Source: Flavobacteriales bacterium
GTDB taxonomy: Bacteria; Bacteroidota; Bacteroidia; Flavobacteriales_C; GCA-002722245
NCBI GenBank assembly: GCA_023251075.1
Contig: JAHEZM010000001.1
Location: 1-64,000, forward strand
Direction: 5' to 3'
DNA length: 64,000 nt
Below are positions 52,885 to 63,334 of this stretch, piece by piece. The notes beneath the pieces were generated by a model that was given only the letters and a program-made list of their open reading frames with translations, was not told the DNA's origin and did not search any database. Every line of letters begins with the position of its first letter. The stretch's first letter is position 1. The position numbers and the translations under genes are program-made.

Positions 52885-53748
52885 AGTAAAACTTACATCG
52901 AATTAAAAGTTCAGGTTAGTCCGGTTGATCCATGGGCTGAAATTTTTATTGCAGCCCTCGCTGATGCAGGCTACGATAGTTTTGAAGAAACGCCTAAGGG
53001 ATTTAATGCCTTTATTGAAAAAGATCAATATCAAAAAGGTGTTGTTGAAGATTTTGTTCAACAACATCAAAATGAAGTAAAGATTTCTTTTGTTGCGGAT
53101 GACTTGCCCGATACCAACTGGAACGCCAATTGGGAGAGTTCTTTTTCTCCTATTGAAATTGGTGAATGGTGTGTGGTGCGCGCTCCTTTTCACATCTTGC
53201 ATAAGAAATACCAACATGAAATTATTATTGAACCCAAAATGTCGTTTGGAACCGGTCATCATAAAACTACATACCTGGTAATGCAGGAAATGAAAAATAT
53301 AGATTGGCATAACAAAAGGGTTTTAGATATGGGAAGTGGAACGGGGATTTTAGCCATTCTTGCTGAAAAGTTGAAGGCCAAGGAAATGGTGGCGATAGAT
53401 ATTGATGAGTGGGCTTACGAAAACTGCGTAGAAAATCTCGAAAAAAATAGCTGTTCAAAAATAGAAGTTTTAAAGGGTGATGCATCGTTAATCGATAACA
53501 AAGGATTCGATATTGTGCTGGCTAATATCAATCGTAATATTTTGTTAGAGGATATGGAAAAATATACTAAAGCCATGTTGCCTGGAGGAATATTGATTAT
53601 GAGTGGTTTTCTTCTGCAAGATGTGGAAGTGTTAAAAGAAAAAATAGCATCTCTTGGCTTATTGTTTGATAAAGTAGTAACTTCAGGAGATGATAATTCG
53701 TCGGAGAATTTCTCTGGCAATTGGGCGCTAATTAAATGTTTTAAATAA
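52882..53748 (+). CDS. prmA: Ribosomal protein L11 methyltransferase
   Basis: This 288-residue SAM-dependent enzyme trimethylates L11. The N-terminal substrate domain (YIELKVQVSP...) precedes the Rossmann domain with MSFGTGHHKTT, LDMGSGTGILAI, DIDEWAYENCVEN and LANINRNIL. TTG at 52882 is the only start giving the expected SKTYIEL N-terminus; no ATG is available. A terminator separates it from tpiA. The large exported protein gene starts 9 bases after its stop. Confidence 0.93.
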   Translation: MSKTYIELKVQVSPVDPWAEIFIAALADAGYDSFEETPKGFNAFIEKDQYQKGVVEDFVQQHQNEVKISFVADDLPDTNWNANWESSFSPIEIGEWCVVRAPFHILHKKYQHEIIIEPKMSFGTGHHKTTYLVMQEMKNIDWHNKRVLDMGSGTGILAILAEKLKAKEMVAIDIDEWAYENCVENLEKNSCSKIEVLKGDASLIDNKGFDIVLANINRNILLEDMEKYTKAMLPGGILIMSGFLLQDVEVLKEKIASLGLLFDKVVTSGDDNSSENFSGNWALIKCFK

Positions 53749-53757
53749 ATCTGCTAC

Positions 53758-56700
53758 ATGAGAAAAATACTTTTCATTTTATTTTTCATTGCTTTTTCCT
53801 TTGTAAATGCACAAGTTACCATTAAGGAATTCTCCAGTGATCCCGATAAGTTTTTTGAGGAAATACATGGATTTATTACTACTGCTATTCCTGATGGAGG
53901 AGAAGAGTTGATGATGGAATTTGAGGCGGCCTGGAATACCAAACCTATGGACCCTAAAAAGGAAGAGAAGTTTTATAAAACAGTAAATGAAATTTTTCAA
54001 AAGAGATTAAAAAAATTGGGAATAGAAAATTCCTTCGTGTATTCTGCAGCCACCAGAAAATTCAATTTAGATCAGAAAGATGATATTTCAATCATGTGTA
54101 ATCTCATGTTGCAAAGAAGATTGAAAGCACTTCCCGATTTTCAAAACTACCTTACTTCTTTGTTAGGATTTATTGTTACCGACCAATCGGAAATGAGCTT
54201 TTCAGCATGGAATGCAACATTAACCAAATTGATGAAGGGTAACTTAAGAGGATTTACTTCCTTCATGAGTACCACCAACAATTTATTTTTATATGGTTCT
54301 ATCTATGTTTCTAATGGAGTAAGATGGACGGGAACTTCTAAGAACTATACTTTCGATTACGATAGTTTGCCCAAGATTGTTTTTTCTGATAAAATGACCT
54401 TGTATTGTGTTGCCAAACGCGATACTTCTTTTATTTATGAAACCAAAGGTACTTTTTATCCTTCCACTCAAATGTTTATGGGAACAGGTGGAACAGTAAC
54501 CTGGGAAAGAGTAGGAGTATCGAGAAAAGTATCTTATGCTTTATTGAATAAATACAGTATCAACATGAGATTCTCTAAATATAGTGCCGATTCGGTTACC
54601 TTCTTTCATTCAAAATATTTCGATCATGCATTAAAAGGTAGAGTGATGGAACAGATTCAGGCCGATGTTGATTCAAGCAGCGCCAGTTTCCCGTCATTTA
54701 TTTCATATAGTAAAAAAGAAAGAATTAAAGAGATTTCTAAAAACGTTGATTTCGAAGGCGGATTCTCTATTAAAGGCGCTCGGTTTATTGCTCAGGGTAC
54801 TTCAGAAGAACGTGCTAAACTTACCTTCAAATATCAGGGGAAACCTACAATGGAATTAATGGCCGAAAGGTTTTCTATTACTGATAGTACTATGGTTTCT
54901 GCTGATGCGGCAGTAATCATTCGTTTGAAAGATGATTCTATTTATCATCCTACCTTACAATTTAAATATGTGAAATCGGTAAATTTAATTACACTGTATC
55001 GTGATAAAAAAGGTTTGTCGAGATCTCCTTATTACGATACCTACCACGATGTGGATATTGATGTAGAATGGTTGCGATGGAGAGTAGATACTCCTGCTAT
55101 GGTAATGAGTGCTATTATTGGATCATCAACGCATGAAATGGATTTAGAGTCTTCACTTTTCTATGATGAAGGAAGATTTATTGCTTTGCAAGGCTTAAAT
55201 GATGTGCATCCTTTATATCAAATTAAAAAGTACATCGATAGCAGAAACAATAAGAAAAGAACTTTCTTTCTCGATGATTTTGTGAGTTACATGCACCAGG
55301 ATGAAAACGACGTTAAAATTCTATTGATTCATCTGGCCAACTACGGTTTCCTGAATTATGATATTCCTAAAGGAGAGATTACGGTTAAAGAAAGATTGTT
55401 CCATTACCTATATTCAAAATCGAAGAAAGAAGATTATGATAATATCTCTATTCACTCAGATATTGAAAGTAAACCCAATGCCACACTTTTTATTACCGAT
55501 AGCTGTGATATGATTGTTCGCGGCGTAAGAAAGGTAATGTTGAGTGAAGGAAGAAAAGTGTATTTCCAACCTATGGAAGGAGAAATTGTGTTGCACAAAA
55601 ATCGCGACATGACTTTTGGTGGTGCCATCAAATCGGGGATGACAGAGTTTTTTGGAAAACAGTTTGAATTTAAATACGATGATTTTAAAATAGAAATCAT
55701 TAACGCCGATTCAATGCGGGTTTTTGCTCCTACATTAAATCAGGAAAGACCCGATTCGGTAATGATGATGCGTGTTAGTAATACCATTGAGAAATTGTAT
55801 GGAAGAATATTGATCGATAAACCTTTCAATAAATCAGGAATAAGAATCGATTCTTTTCCTCAATACCCCATTTTCATTAGTGATTCTACTTCAAAAGTAT
55901 TTTTCGATAAACGGAATGCTTTAAATAATCCTAAATCTAAAATTCCCGCCTATCCCAAAGATAAAGTGTATTTCACTGTTGAACCATTTTCTTTGGATAG
56001 TATGAATACACTCGATAGAAACAGCGTGGCCTTTGATGGTAGTTTTACATCGGGGGGGATTTTTCCTGTGTTTAAGGAAAAACTTAAAATTATGCCCGAT
56101 CACTCTTTAGGTTTTCATCACCCCGCCCCCAAAGAAGGAGTGCCGGTGTATGGAGGAAAAGCTACTTATTTCATGGAGATTAATGTGAGTAATAAAGGTA
56201 TTCGTGGTAACGGTAAATTAGATTATATCACATCAACCACTTACTCAGAAGATTTTATATTTTATGTCGATTCTGTAAATGCGATTGCTAAAACATACGA
56301 AGTCAAAGAAAGAAAAGAAGCGGTGGAATACCCATCGGCAAAAGGGGAAAATTTAAAATTCCATTTCGAACCCTATAACGATAAATTATGGGCTAGTGTA
56401 ATCGATAAACCTATTGAGATGTATGGCTCTCAGGCCAAGTTGGATGGTACAATGATTTATGGTACACAAAAAATGGGGGGCTACGGAAAAGTTGATTTTG
56501 AAAATGCAGAATTAACATCGCGAGATTTCGATTTTCAAAACAGAAAATTTAAGGCCGATACTTCCGATTTTAAATTAAAAGCTGCTGATCCTGCAGAAGG
56601 TTCCATTGCTTTTGCTACTAAAAATGTAAAATCGATTATCGATTTCGATAAAAGGGAAGGTGATTTTATAGCCAATGGTGGAGCATCATTCGTTGACTTT

Positions 56701-58368
56701 CCTGTGAATCAATATGTGTGTTACATGGATCAGTTCAAATGGTTTATGGATAAATTTGAATTGGAATTAAGTACCAGTTCTGGTCAGGCTAAAACTGCCG
56801 ATGGTGCTGCCGGAGCGAGTGATCTCGATTTGTCGGGATCGGAATTTATTTCTACTCACCCTAAACAAGATTCACTGAAATTCATTTCACCCAAGGCAAA
56901 TTTCGATATTAAAAACTACATCATTAAAGCACATGAAGTTAAATATTTGAATGTGGCCGATGCCAGAATTTATCCTGGAGATGGTGAAGTGGTGGTAGAA
57001 AAAGCAGCCAAAATGAAAGCTTTTGAAAAAGCGAAAATTGTGGCGAATAGTTTAACCGAGTACCACACCATTTTGGATGCTCACGTGGATGTTTATGCCA
57101 AAAAAGATTATAAAGCAGAAGGTGATTATGAGTATGTAGATGCCGAAGGTGGTCGCCAGAAATTACACTTTAGCAATATTCGTGTAGATACTACTTACCA
57201 AACTATTGCCAGTGGTGACATTGCCGAATCACAATTGTTTAAACTGAGTCCGCAGTTCATGTATAAAGGAAGAGCAAGTATTGCAGCTAATAAAAAAGGA
57301 ATTTTCTTTGATGGTGGTACCAAACTGGTTCACGAATGTAAACAAGCAAAACCATGGATTAGCTTTGAAGCAGATATCGATCCTGCCAATGTGATGATTC
57401 CTGTAGATACTATTACTAAAATATTTGGTGATCCGAACGGAAGGTTGTTTAATGGTTTAAATGTTACCAACGATTCTACTGGTATTTACACTTCTTTAAT
57501 GGCGCCCAAAAGAAGTTTTACGGATGATATAATTATTGGAGGTAAAGGTTTTTTGGTGTATGATTCAGAAGCGAGTGAATACAGAATTTCAAATAAAGAG
57601 AAATTGCGGGAGAAAAATTATCCGGGAACTTATGTGGCAATGAACACGCAAACTTGTGCGGTGGAAACGGAAGGTAAAATGAATTTGACTTTCAAAACCG
57701 GACAAATGAAAGTGAATATTGCAGGGCATGGTGAATTGGATCCTGCTGTAGATACTGCGAAATTTGATGTGGTGATGACGCTCGATTTCTTGTTGGATGA
57801 CGGTATGTGGAAACACATTATGAACAACCTGGAAGGTAATCCAAACTTAGGTGCAGTGAACAATAATCGTCCGGCTTACGAACGTGCTCTTCGTGATTTA
57901 GTAGGAAAAGAGAAAGGTGATAAATTGGTTTCTGATATTGCTTTATACGGACAATTCAAACGTTTTCCTGATGAGTTAAAACACAATTTTGTAATCAATC
58001 ATTTGAACTTGTATTGGGATAAAGACAAAAATGCCTTCGTTTCTAAAGGCTTAATTGGTATTGGTTCTATGGACAATCATCAGATCAATAAATATGTAGA
58101 AGGTTATGTAATGATTGAAAGGAAAAAAACGAAAGAAGAAGTGTATTTGTACTTGAAAATTGATGATAAAACATGGTACTACTTTAACTATTCTACAGGA
58201 ATCATGTCGGTACTTTCTTCCCACGAAGATTTCAATGCTATTGTAAATTCCTTGAAGCCCGATAAAAAAGAGTTGAAAGGTGGTAGAGATGAAGATCCTT
58301 ATTCTTTCATGTTGGCCGTAGAAAGAAAAATGAAAATGTTTATCATGAAAATGGAGGGCGGGGAGTAG
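53758..58368 (+). CDS. Giant exported protein (1536 residues) of unknown function, beta-rich
   Basis: This protein has a signal peptide (MRKILFILFFIAFSFVNA). Residues ~20-190 are helical. From ~190 to ~1400 the sequence is beta-strand-rich, with short recurring motifs such as DFEGGFSIKGARF, GKLDYITSTTYSEDF, GYGKVDFENAELTSRDF and DKREGDFIANGG, resembling open beta-sheet periplasmic proteins (LptA/OstA-like or AsmA-like beta-taco folds); this resemblance is a guess. The C-terminus (~1400-1536) has a short mixed domain. No transmembrane segment, lipobox, sorting domain or enzyme motif is seen. It follows prmA by 9 bases and precedes ligA. A periplasmic lipid-transport or outer-membrane scaffold role is possible but unproven. 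Confidence 0.85.
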   Translation: MRKILFILFFIAFSFVNAQVTIKEFSSDPDKFFEEIHGFITTAIPDGGEELMMEFEAAWNTKPMDPKKEEKFYKTVNEIFQKRLKKLGIENSFVYSAATRKFNLDQKDDISIMCNLMLQRRLKALPDFQNYLTSLLGFIVTDQSEMSFSAWNATLTKLMKGNLRGFTSFMSTTNNLFLYGSIYVSNGVRWTGTSKNYTFDYDSLPKIVFSDKMTLYCVAKRDTSFIYETKGTFYPSTQMFMGTGGTVTWERVGVSRKVSYALLNKYSINMRFSKYSADSVTFFHSKYFDHALKGRVMEQIQADVDSSSASFPSFISYSKKERIKEISKNVDFEGGFSIKGARFIAQGTSEERAKLTFKYQGKPTMELMAERFSITDSTMVSADAAVIIRLKDDSIYHPTLQFKYVKSVNLITLYRDKKGLSRSPYYDTYHDVDIDVEWLRWRVDTPAMVMSAIIGSSTHEMDLESSLFYDEGRFIALQGLNDVHPLYQIKKYIDSRNNKKRTFFLDDFVSYMHQDENDVKILLIHLANYGFLNYDIPKGEITVKERLFHYLYSKSKKEDYDNISIHSDIESKPNATLFITDSCDMIVRGVRKVMLSEGRKVYFQPMEGEIVLHKNRDMTFGGAIKSGMTEFFGKQFEFKYDDFKIEIINADSMRVFAPTLNQERPDSVMMMRVSNTIEKLYGRILIDKPFNKSGIRIDSFPQYPIFISDSTSKVFFDKRNALNNPKSKIPAYPKDKVYFTVEPFSLDSMNTLDRNSVAFDGSFTSGGIFPVFKEKLKIMPDHSLGFHHPAPKEGVPVYGGKATYFMEINVSNKGIRGNGKLDYITSTTYSEDFIFYVDSVNAIAKTYEVKERKEAVEYPSAKGENLKFHFEPYNDKLWASVIDKPIEMYGSQAKLDGTMIYGTQKMGGYGKVDFENAELTSRDFDFQNRKFKADTSDFKLKAADPAEGSIAFATKNVKSIIDFDKREGDFIANGGASFVDFPVNQYVCYMDQFKWFMDKFELELSTSSGQAKTADGAAGASDLDLSGSEFISTHPKQDSLKFISPKANFDIKNYIIKAHEVKYLNVADARIYPGDGEVVVEKAAKMKAFEKAKIVANSLTEYHTILDAHVDVYAKKDYKAEGDYEYVDAEGGRQKLHFSNIRVDTTYQTIASGDIAESQLFKLSPQFMYKGRASIAANKKGIFFDGGTKLVHECKQAKPWISFEADIDPANVMIPVDTITKIFGDPNGRLFNGLNVTNDSTGIYTSLMAPKRSFTDDIIIGGKGFLVYDSEASEYRISNKEKLREKNYPGTYVAMNTQTCAVETEGKMNLTFKTGQMKVNIAGHGELDPAVDTAKFDVVMTLDFLLDDGMWKHIMNNLEGNPNLGAVNNNRPAYERALRDLVGKEKGDKLVSDIALYGQFKRFPDELKHNFVINHLNLYWDKDKNAFVSKGLIGIGSMDNHQINKYVEGYVMIERKKTKEEVYLYLKIDDKTWYYFNYSTGIMSVLSSHEDFNAIVNSLKPDKKELKGGRDEDPYSFMLAVERKMKMFIMKMEGGE

Positions 58369-58371
58369 GAA

Positions 58372-58440
58372 GAGTGAGAGTGAGAGTGAGTTTGGAGAGT
58401 GATTGTCATTCGGAGAAACGAAGGAACTATCGTCTTGAAC
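58372..58440. repeat. Short GAGTGA tandem and repeat fragment between the giant gene and ligA
   Basis: GAGTGA occurs just over three times in tandem (58372-58390). It is followed by GATTGTCATTCGGAGAAACG and GAAGGAAC, resembling the ATTGTCATT...GAAGGAA dispersed repeats I recall in Bacteroidota. No coding potential is seen. Confidence 0.35.
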
Positions 58441-58465
58441 TTGACTTTTAGAAAATTAAATAAAA

Positions 58466-60562
<2,097 letters not shown>

Positions 60563-61531
60563 TTAGAAATTAATAATGCAATGGATAACACTTTGTGTTA
60601 CTAAAGCCATTTTAGCAAAATTTAGTTTTTCCATCGTATCGTCGGCAGTATGATAATTATGATTTCTATAAAAACCGGTATTGCTAATCATCACTGCGTT
60701 GAAATCGTTTTTCCAATAATTTAAATGATCGCTAAAATCTATTCCTGATAAAGCCGCCGGAGCGTTAATAGATTCAACTGGAATAGAACTTCCTGCTTTC
60801 ATAAGCTGACGAACTTTTTGGGTATAGTCGCTTTGATCTGATCTTCCTACTACAGTAATGAAATTCCCAATATTGGGATACACTAATTTTAAAGCGGCTA
60901 TAGGATAATCTTGTGAGTTTTTTTCATCGGAGAAATATCCAATCATTTCTAAACAAATCATTCCTGTGATAGTAGAACGATCTTCTATGATGCTTTCTGC
61001 ATGAATGGCGCTTCCCATTTTATTGGTTCTAAAGAAAGGGGGCTCTTCTAAGGTATAAGCTACTAAATCGACTCTCTTATTTAGTGTCTTTCCGTGCAGA
61101 GCTTTACCTATTTCAAGTAAACCAGCAACTCCACTGGCATTGTCATCGGCCCCTGGCAATTCTTCACAAACATCATAATGAGCGCCCACAATCAATCTAT
61201 TTTTAAATTCACTTCCATAACTTGCAATTACATTTTTATACAATTTTCCTTCTACTGTAAACTCTTGAAAATATACTGTATCAGCAAATGATTTTAAATA
61301 AGAAAAAATATAATTAGCGCAACTATCCAGGGAACTTATATTGGCAAAATTTCTAGCAGGTTGAACAGAGGTGAAAAAAGTGACATGTTGTTTTAAGATA
61401 TTAGTATCTATTGGCATAGAAGAATCAACTTCAATTTTTTCTTTTGAAAAATCGGGTTGTTTTAAAGCAAAAAATGCAAGTGAGATTAATAGTAAAAATA
61501 AAAGTGCAGATACTCCAACGATTTTCTTCAT
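60563..61531 (-). CDS. M28-family metallopeptidase
   Basis: I place the start at ATG 61531 (322 residues, MKKIVGVSALLFLLL signal/anchor). The frame extends upstream to 61636, but that part translates the palindromic repeat. The catalytic region has IVGAHYDVCEELPGADDNASGVAGLLE (metal ligands His, Asp), LVAYTLEEPPFF (Glu pair), ICLEMIG and the late SDHLNYW and HTADD histidine. It is an exported zinc aminopeptidase-like enzyme. A one-mismatch -7 box TATTTTCG lies 4 bases before this ATG, supporting the start. Confidence 0.9.
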   Translation of the reverse strand: MKKIVGVSALLFLLLISLAFFALKQPDFSKEKIEVDSSMPIDTNILKQHVTFFTSVQPARNFANISSLDSCANYIFSYLKSFADTVYFQEFTVEGKLYKNVIASYGSEFKNRLIVGAHYDVCEELPGADDNASGVAGLLEIGKALHGKTLNKRVDLVAYTLEEPPFFRTNKMGSAIHAESIIEDRSTITGMICLEMIGYFSDEKNSQDYPIAALKLVYPNIGNFITVVGRSDQSDYTQKVRQLMKAGSSIPVESINAPAALSGIDFSDHLNYWKNDFNAVMISNTGFYRNHNYHTADDTMEKLNFAKMALVTQSVIHCIINF

Positions 61532-61594
61532 CAATCGAAAATAAGTTTTGAAAATCACAATGGAAAGCATTTTTGATTTTTTAAAGTAGGGGGA

Positions 61595-61692
61595 TTTTGT
61601 GAATCTCTTGTAGGGGCTCCCCTTGCGGGTGCCCAAAACACAAAATTATAAATGGGAACCGCAAGGGGAGCCTCTACGAGAGGAACACAATT
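61595..61692. repeat. Imperfect palindromic repeat (TAGGGGCTCCCCTTGCGG type)
   Basis: Arms 61595-61633 and 61654-61692 are reverse complements at about 31 of 39 positions, with the core GGCTCCCCTTGCGG matching perfectly. The 20-base loop is AT-rich. The GC content is clearly higher than the surroundings. Similar TAGGGGC...CCTTGCGG palindromes are, as I recall, dispersed in many genomes. It lies between the M28 gene and tRNA-Met. Confidence 0.85.
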
Positions 61693-61699
61693 AGATGAA

Positions 61700-61733
61700 A
61701 TAAAAAAGAGCTCCAAATTTCTTTAGAGCCCTT
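61700..61733 (-). terminator. Intrinsic terminator after tRNA-Met
   Basis: On the minus strand AAGGGCTC pairs with GAGCTCTT (one G-T pair), followed by a T-run (TTTTTTATTT), directly downstream of the tRNA 3' end. Confidence 0.8.
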
Positions 61734-61736
61734 GAG

Positions 61737-61810
61737 TAGCGAGAGGGAGATTTGAACTCCCGACCTCAGGGTTATGAATCCTGCGCTCTAACCAACTGAG
61801 CTACCTCGCC
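61737..61810 (-). tRNA. tRNA-Met (anticodon CAT)
   Basis: This 74-base cloverleaf on the minus strand starts GGCGAGGTAGCTC. The D arm is GCTC/GAGC, the anticodon loop is TTCATAA (CAT), and the T arm is GGGAG-TTCAAAT-CTCCC. The discriminator is A73, and CCA is not encoded. The C11-G24 D-stem pair argues for an elongator rather than an initiator. Oddities: A31-C39 is mismatched, and G1-U72 and G7-U66 are wobble pairs. An Ile2 (lysidine) tRNA with CAT cannot be fully excluded. Confidence 0.93.
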
Positions 61811-61903
61811 GAATATTTTTCGGGTTGCAAACATAAAGTATTAGTTATAAAATCACAAATATTAGATAAATTTGAGGGAAATTGATTTTTCCAAAATAAG
61901 CTA

Positions 61904-63334
61904 GTGAAACGTTTACATCTCTTTATAATTAAAGCATTTATTGGTCCGTTCCTTCTGAATCTGATCATTACCGATTTCCTGTTTCTTATGATTTGGATGT
62001 GGAAGTATGTGGATGACTTGATTGGAAAGGGACTGGATTTATCGGTTATTCTGGAAATGATGTGGTATGCTGGCTTGTGGCATGTGCCCATGTGCTTACC
62101 CTTATCGATTCTACTCTCTTCTATCATGGCCTTTGGAAAACTAGGAGAAACCAACGAATTAACTTCATTGAAATCGTTAGGGATTTCATTACAGAAAACC
62201 ATGTTTTCATTGATAGTATTCAATTTTATGATGGCTGTTGCAGCTTTCTTTTTCAGTAATAATGTACTTCCGCTTACTGCCTTTAAAATGCATAGTTTAT
62301 TGAATGATATTGTTCAAAAGAAGCCGGAATTAAACATTCCTGAGGGAGTATTTTACAATGGTATGCAAGATTATACCATTCGGGTAGAGAAAAAATACAG
62401 CGATAAAACCATGAAAGGTATAACGCTTTACGATCATCATAACAATGAAAGCAATAGTTTTTTGGTAGCCGATTCAGGAAAGATTGAGAATATTTTAAAT
62501 GGAAAATACATGCGTTTCACTTTGTTTAATGGTGCAGCATATAAAGAGGACAGAGCCTTAAATAACCCTAATCCGAATGCCCCTCGATCGATGTTAAGAA
62601 GTACTTTTGCTGAACATGTAATATATATCGATATGTCGGCTTATGCTTTTCGCAACAACGAAAATTCTTTTGGCAGAAATTCCGCCCAAATGATGAATGT
62701 AGAACAGTTGGAATACTGTTTGGATTCTCTAAAAAAAGATATTCAACAGAGAAGAAATAATTTAAAAAATGAAATTAGTGATTACTATTATTTTATTCGG
62801 GATACTACTATGGTGGCAGATACGGTAAAACCAATGGTTGTAGCGGCCAATATTATAGGAATTTTACCTTCGGAAAAGAGAGCCATAATTCTACAAGATG
62901 CTGAGCAATCGGCACGTTCTGCTTTAGGGTATCCCGACAGGTCGGGAACCTACGAAGAAGAAAGTTTTAAGAATGAGAGTAAATACAAAATTGAGTGGCA
63001 TAAAAAATTCACCTTGTCGGTGGCTTGTTTCATCTTATTTTTCATTGGTGCACCTTTGGGAGCAATCGTTCGAAAAGGTGGTTTAGGGTGGCCTGTGGTA
63101 ATAGCAGTGCTTTTCTTTTTAGTGTATTATGTAATCTCTATCATCTTTGAAAAAACAGCTAAAAACAATGCTATTGAACCGTGGATAGGGATGTGGATGG
63201 CGTCAATGGTTTTAATGCCTGTGGGCGTGTTTTTAACTTATAAATCAACCAGAGATTCAAAATTATTCAGCATGGCTGTGTACAGAAATGGCTGGAATAA
63301 AGTAGTGACCTTCTTTAAAAAACAAGGATCATGA
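61904..63334 (+). CDS. LptF/LptG-family LPS export permease
   Basis: This 476-residue inner-membrane protein starts with GTG at 61904. It has membrane helices at about 11-31, 57-77 and 99-119, a periplasmic beta-jellyroll (about 130-330, including IPEGVFYNGMQDYTIRVEKK), and three C-terminal helices (about 374-445, LSVACFILFFIGAPLGAIVRKGG). LptF and LptG sit in the LptB2FGC complex that extracts LPS from the inner membrane. F and G cannot be distinguished. Its stop overlaps the start of a glycosyltransferase by 4 bases. Confidence 0.92.
   Translation: MKRLHLFIIKAFIGPFLLNLIITDFLFLMIWMWKYVDDLIGKGLDLSVILEMMWYAGLWHVPMCLPLSILLSSIMAFGKLGETNELTSLKSLGISLQKTMFSLIVFNFMMAVAAFFFSNNVLPLTAFKMHSLLNDIVQKKPELNIPEGVFYNGMQDYTIRVEKKYSDKTMKGITLYDHHNNESNSFLVADSGKIENILNGKYMRFTLFNGAAYKEDRALNNPNPNAPRSMLRSTFAEHVIYIDMSAYAFRNNENSFGRNSAQMMNVEQLEYCLDSLKKDIQQRRNNLKNEISDYYYFIRDTTMVADTVKPMVVAANIIGILPSEKRAIILQDAEQSARSALGYPDRSGTYEEESFKNESKYKIEWHKKFTLSVACFILFFIGAPLGAIVRKGGLGWPVVIAVLFFLVYYVISIIFEKTAKNNAIEPWIGMWMASMVLMPVGVFLTYKSTRDSKLFSMAVYRNGWNKVVTFFKKQGS

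Noticed and set aside
52903-53310. Long minus-strand open frame inside prmA
   Set aside because: Antisense to a clear PrmA; other antisense frames (for example 53415-53720 and 40509-40796) were dropped for the same reason.
61532-61636. N-terminal extension of the M28 peptidase
   Set aside because: The extra 35 residues are basic and repeat-derived; a signal sequence and promoter box support the ATG at 61531.
61737-61810. Possible integration site for a mobile island at the tRNA gene
   Set aside because: No integrase, no repeated tRNA 3' end and no cargo genes nearby; neighbours are envelope housekeeping genes.
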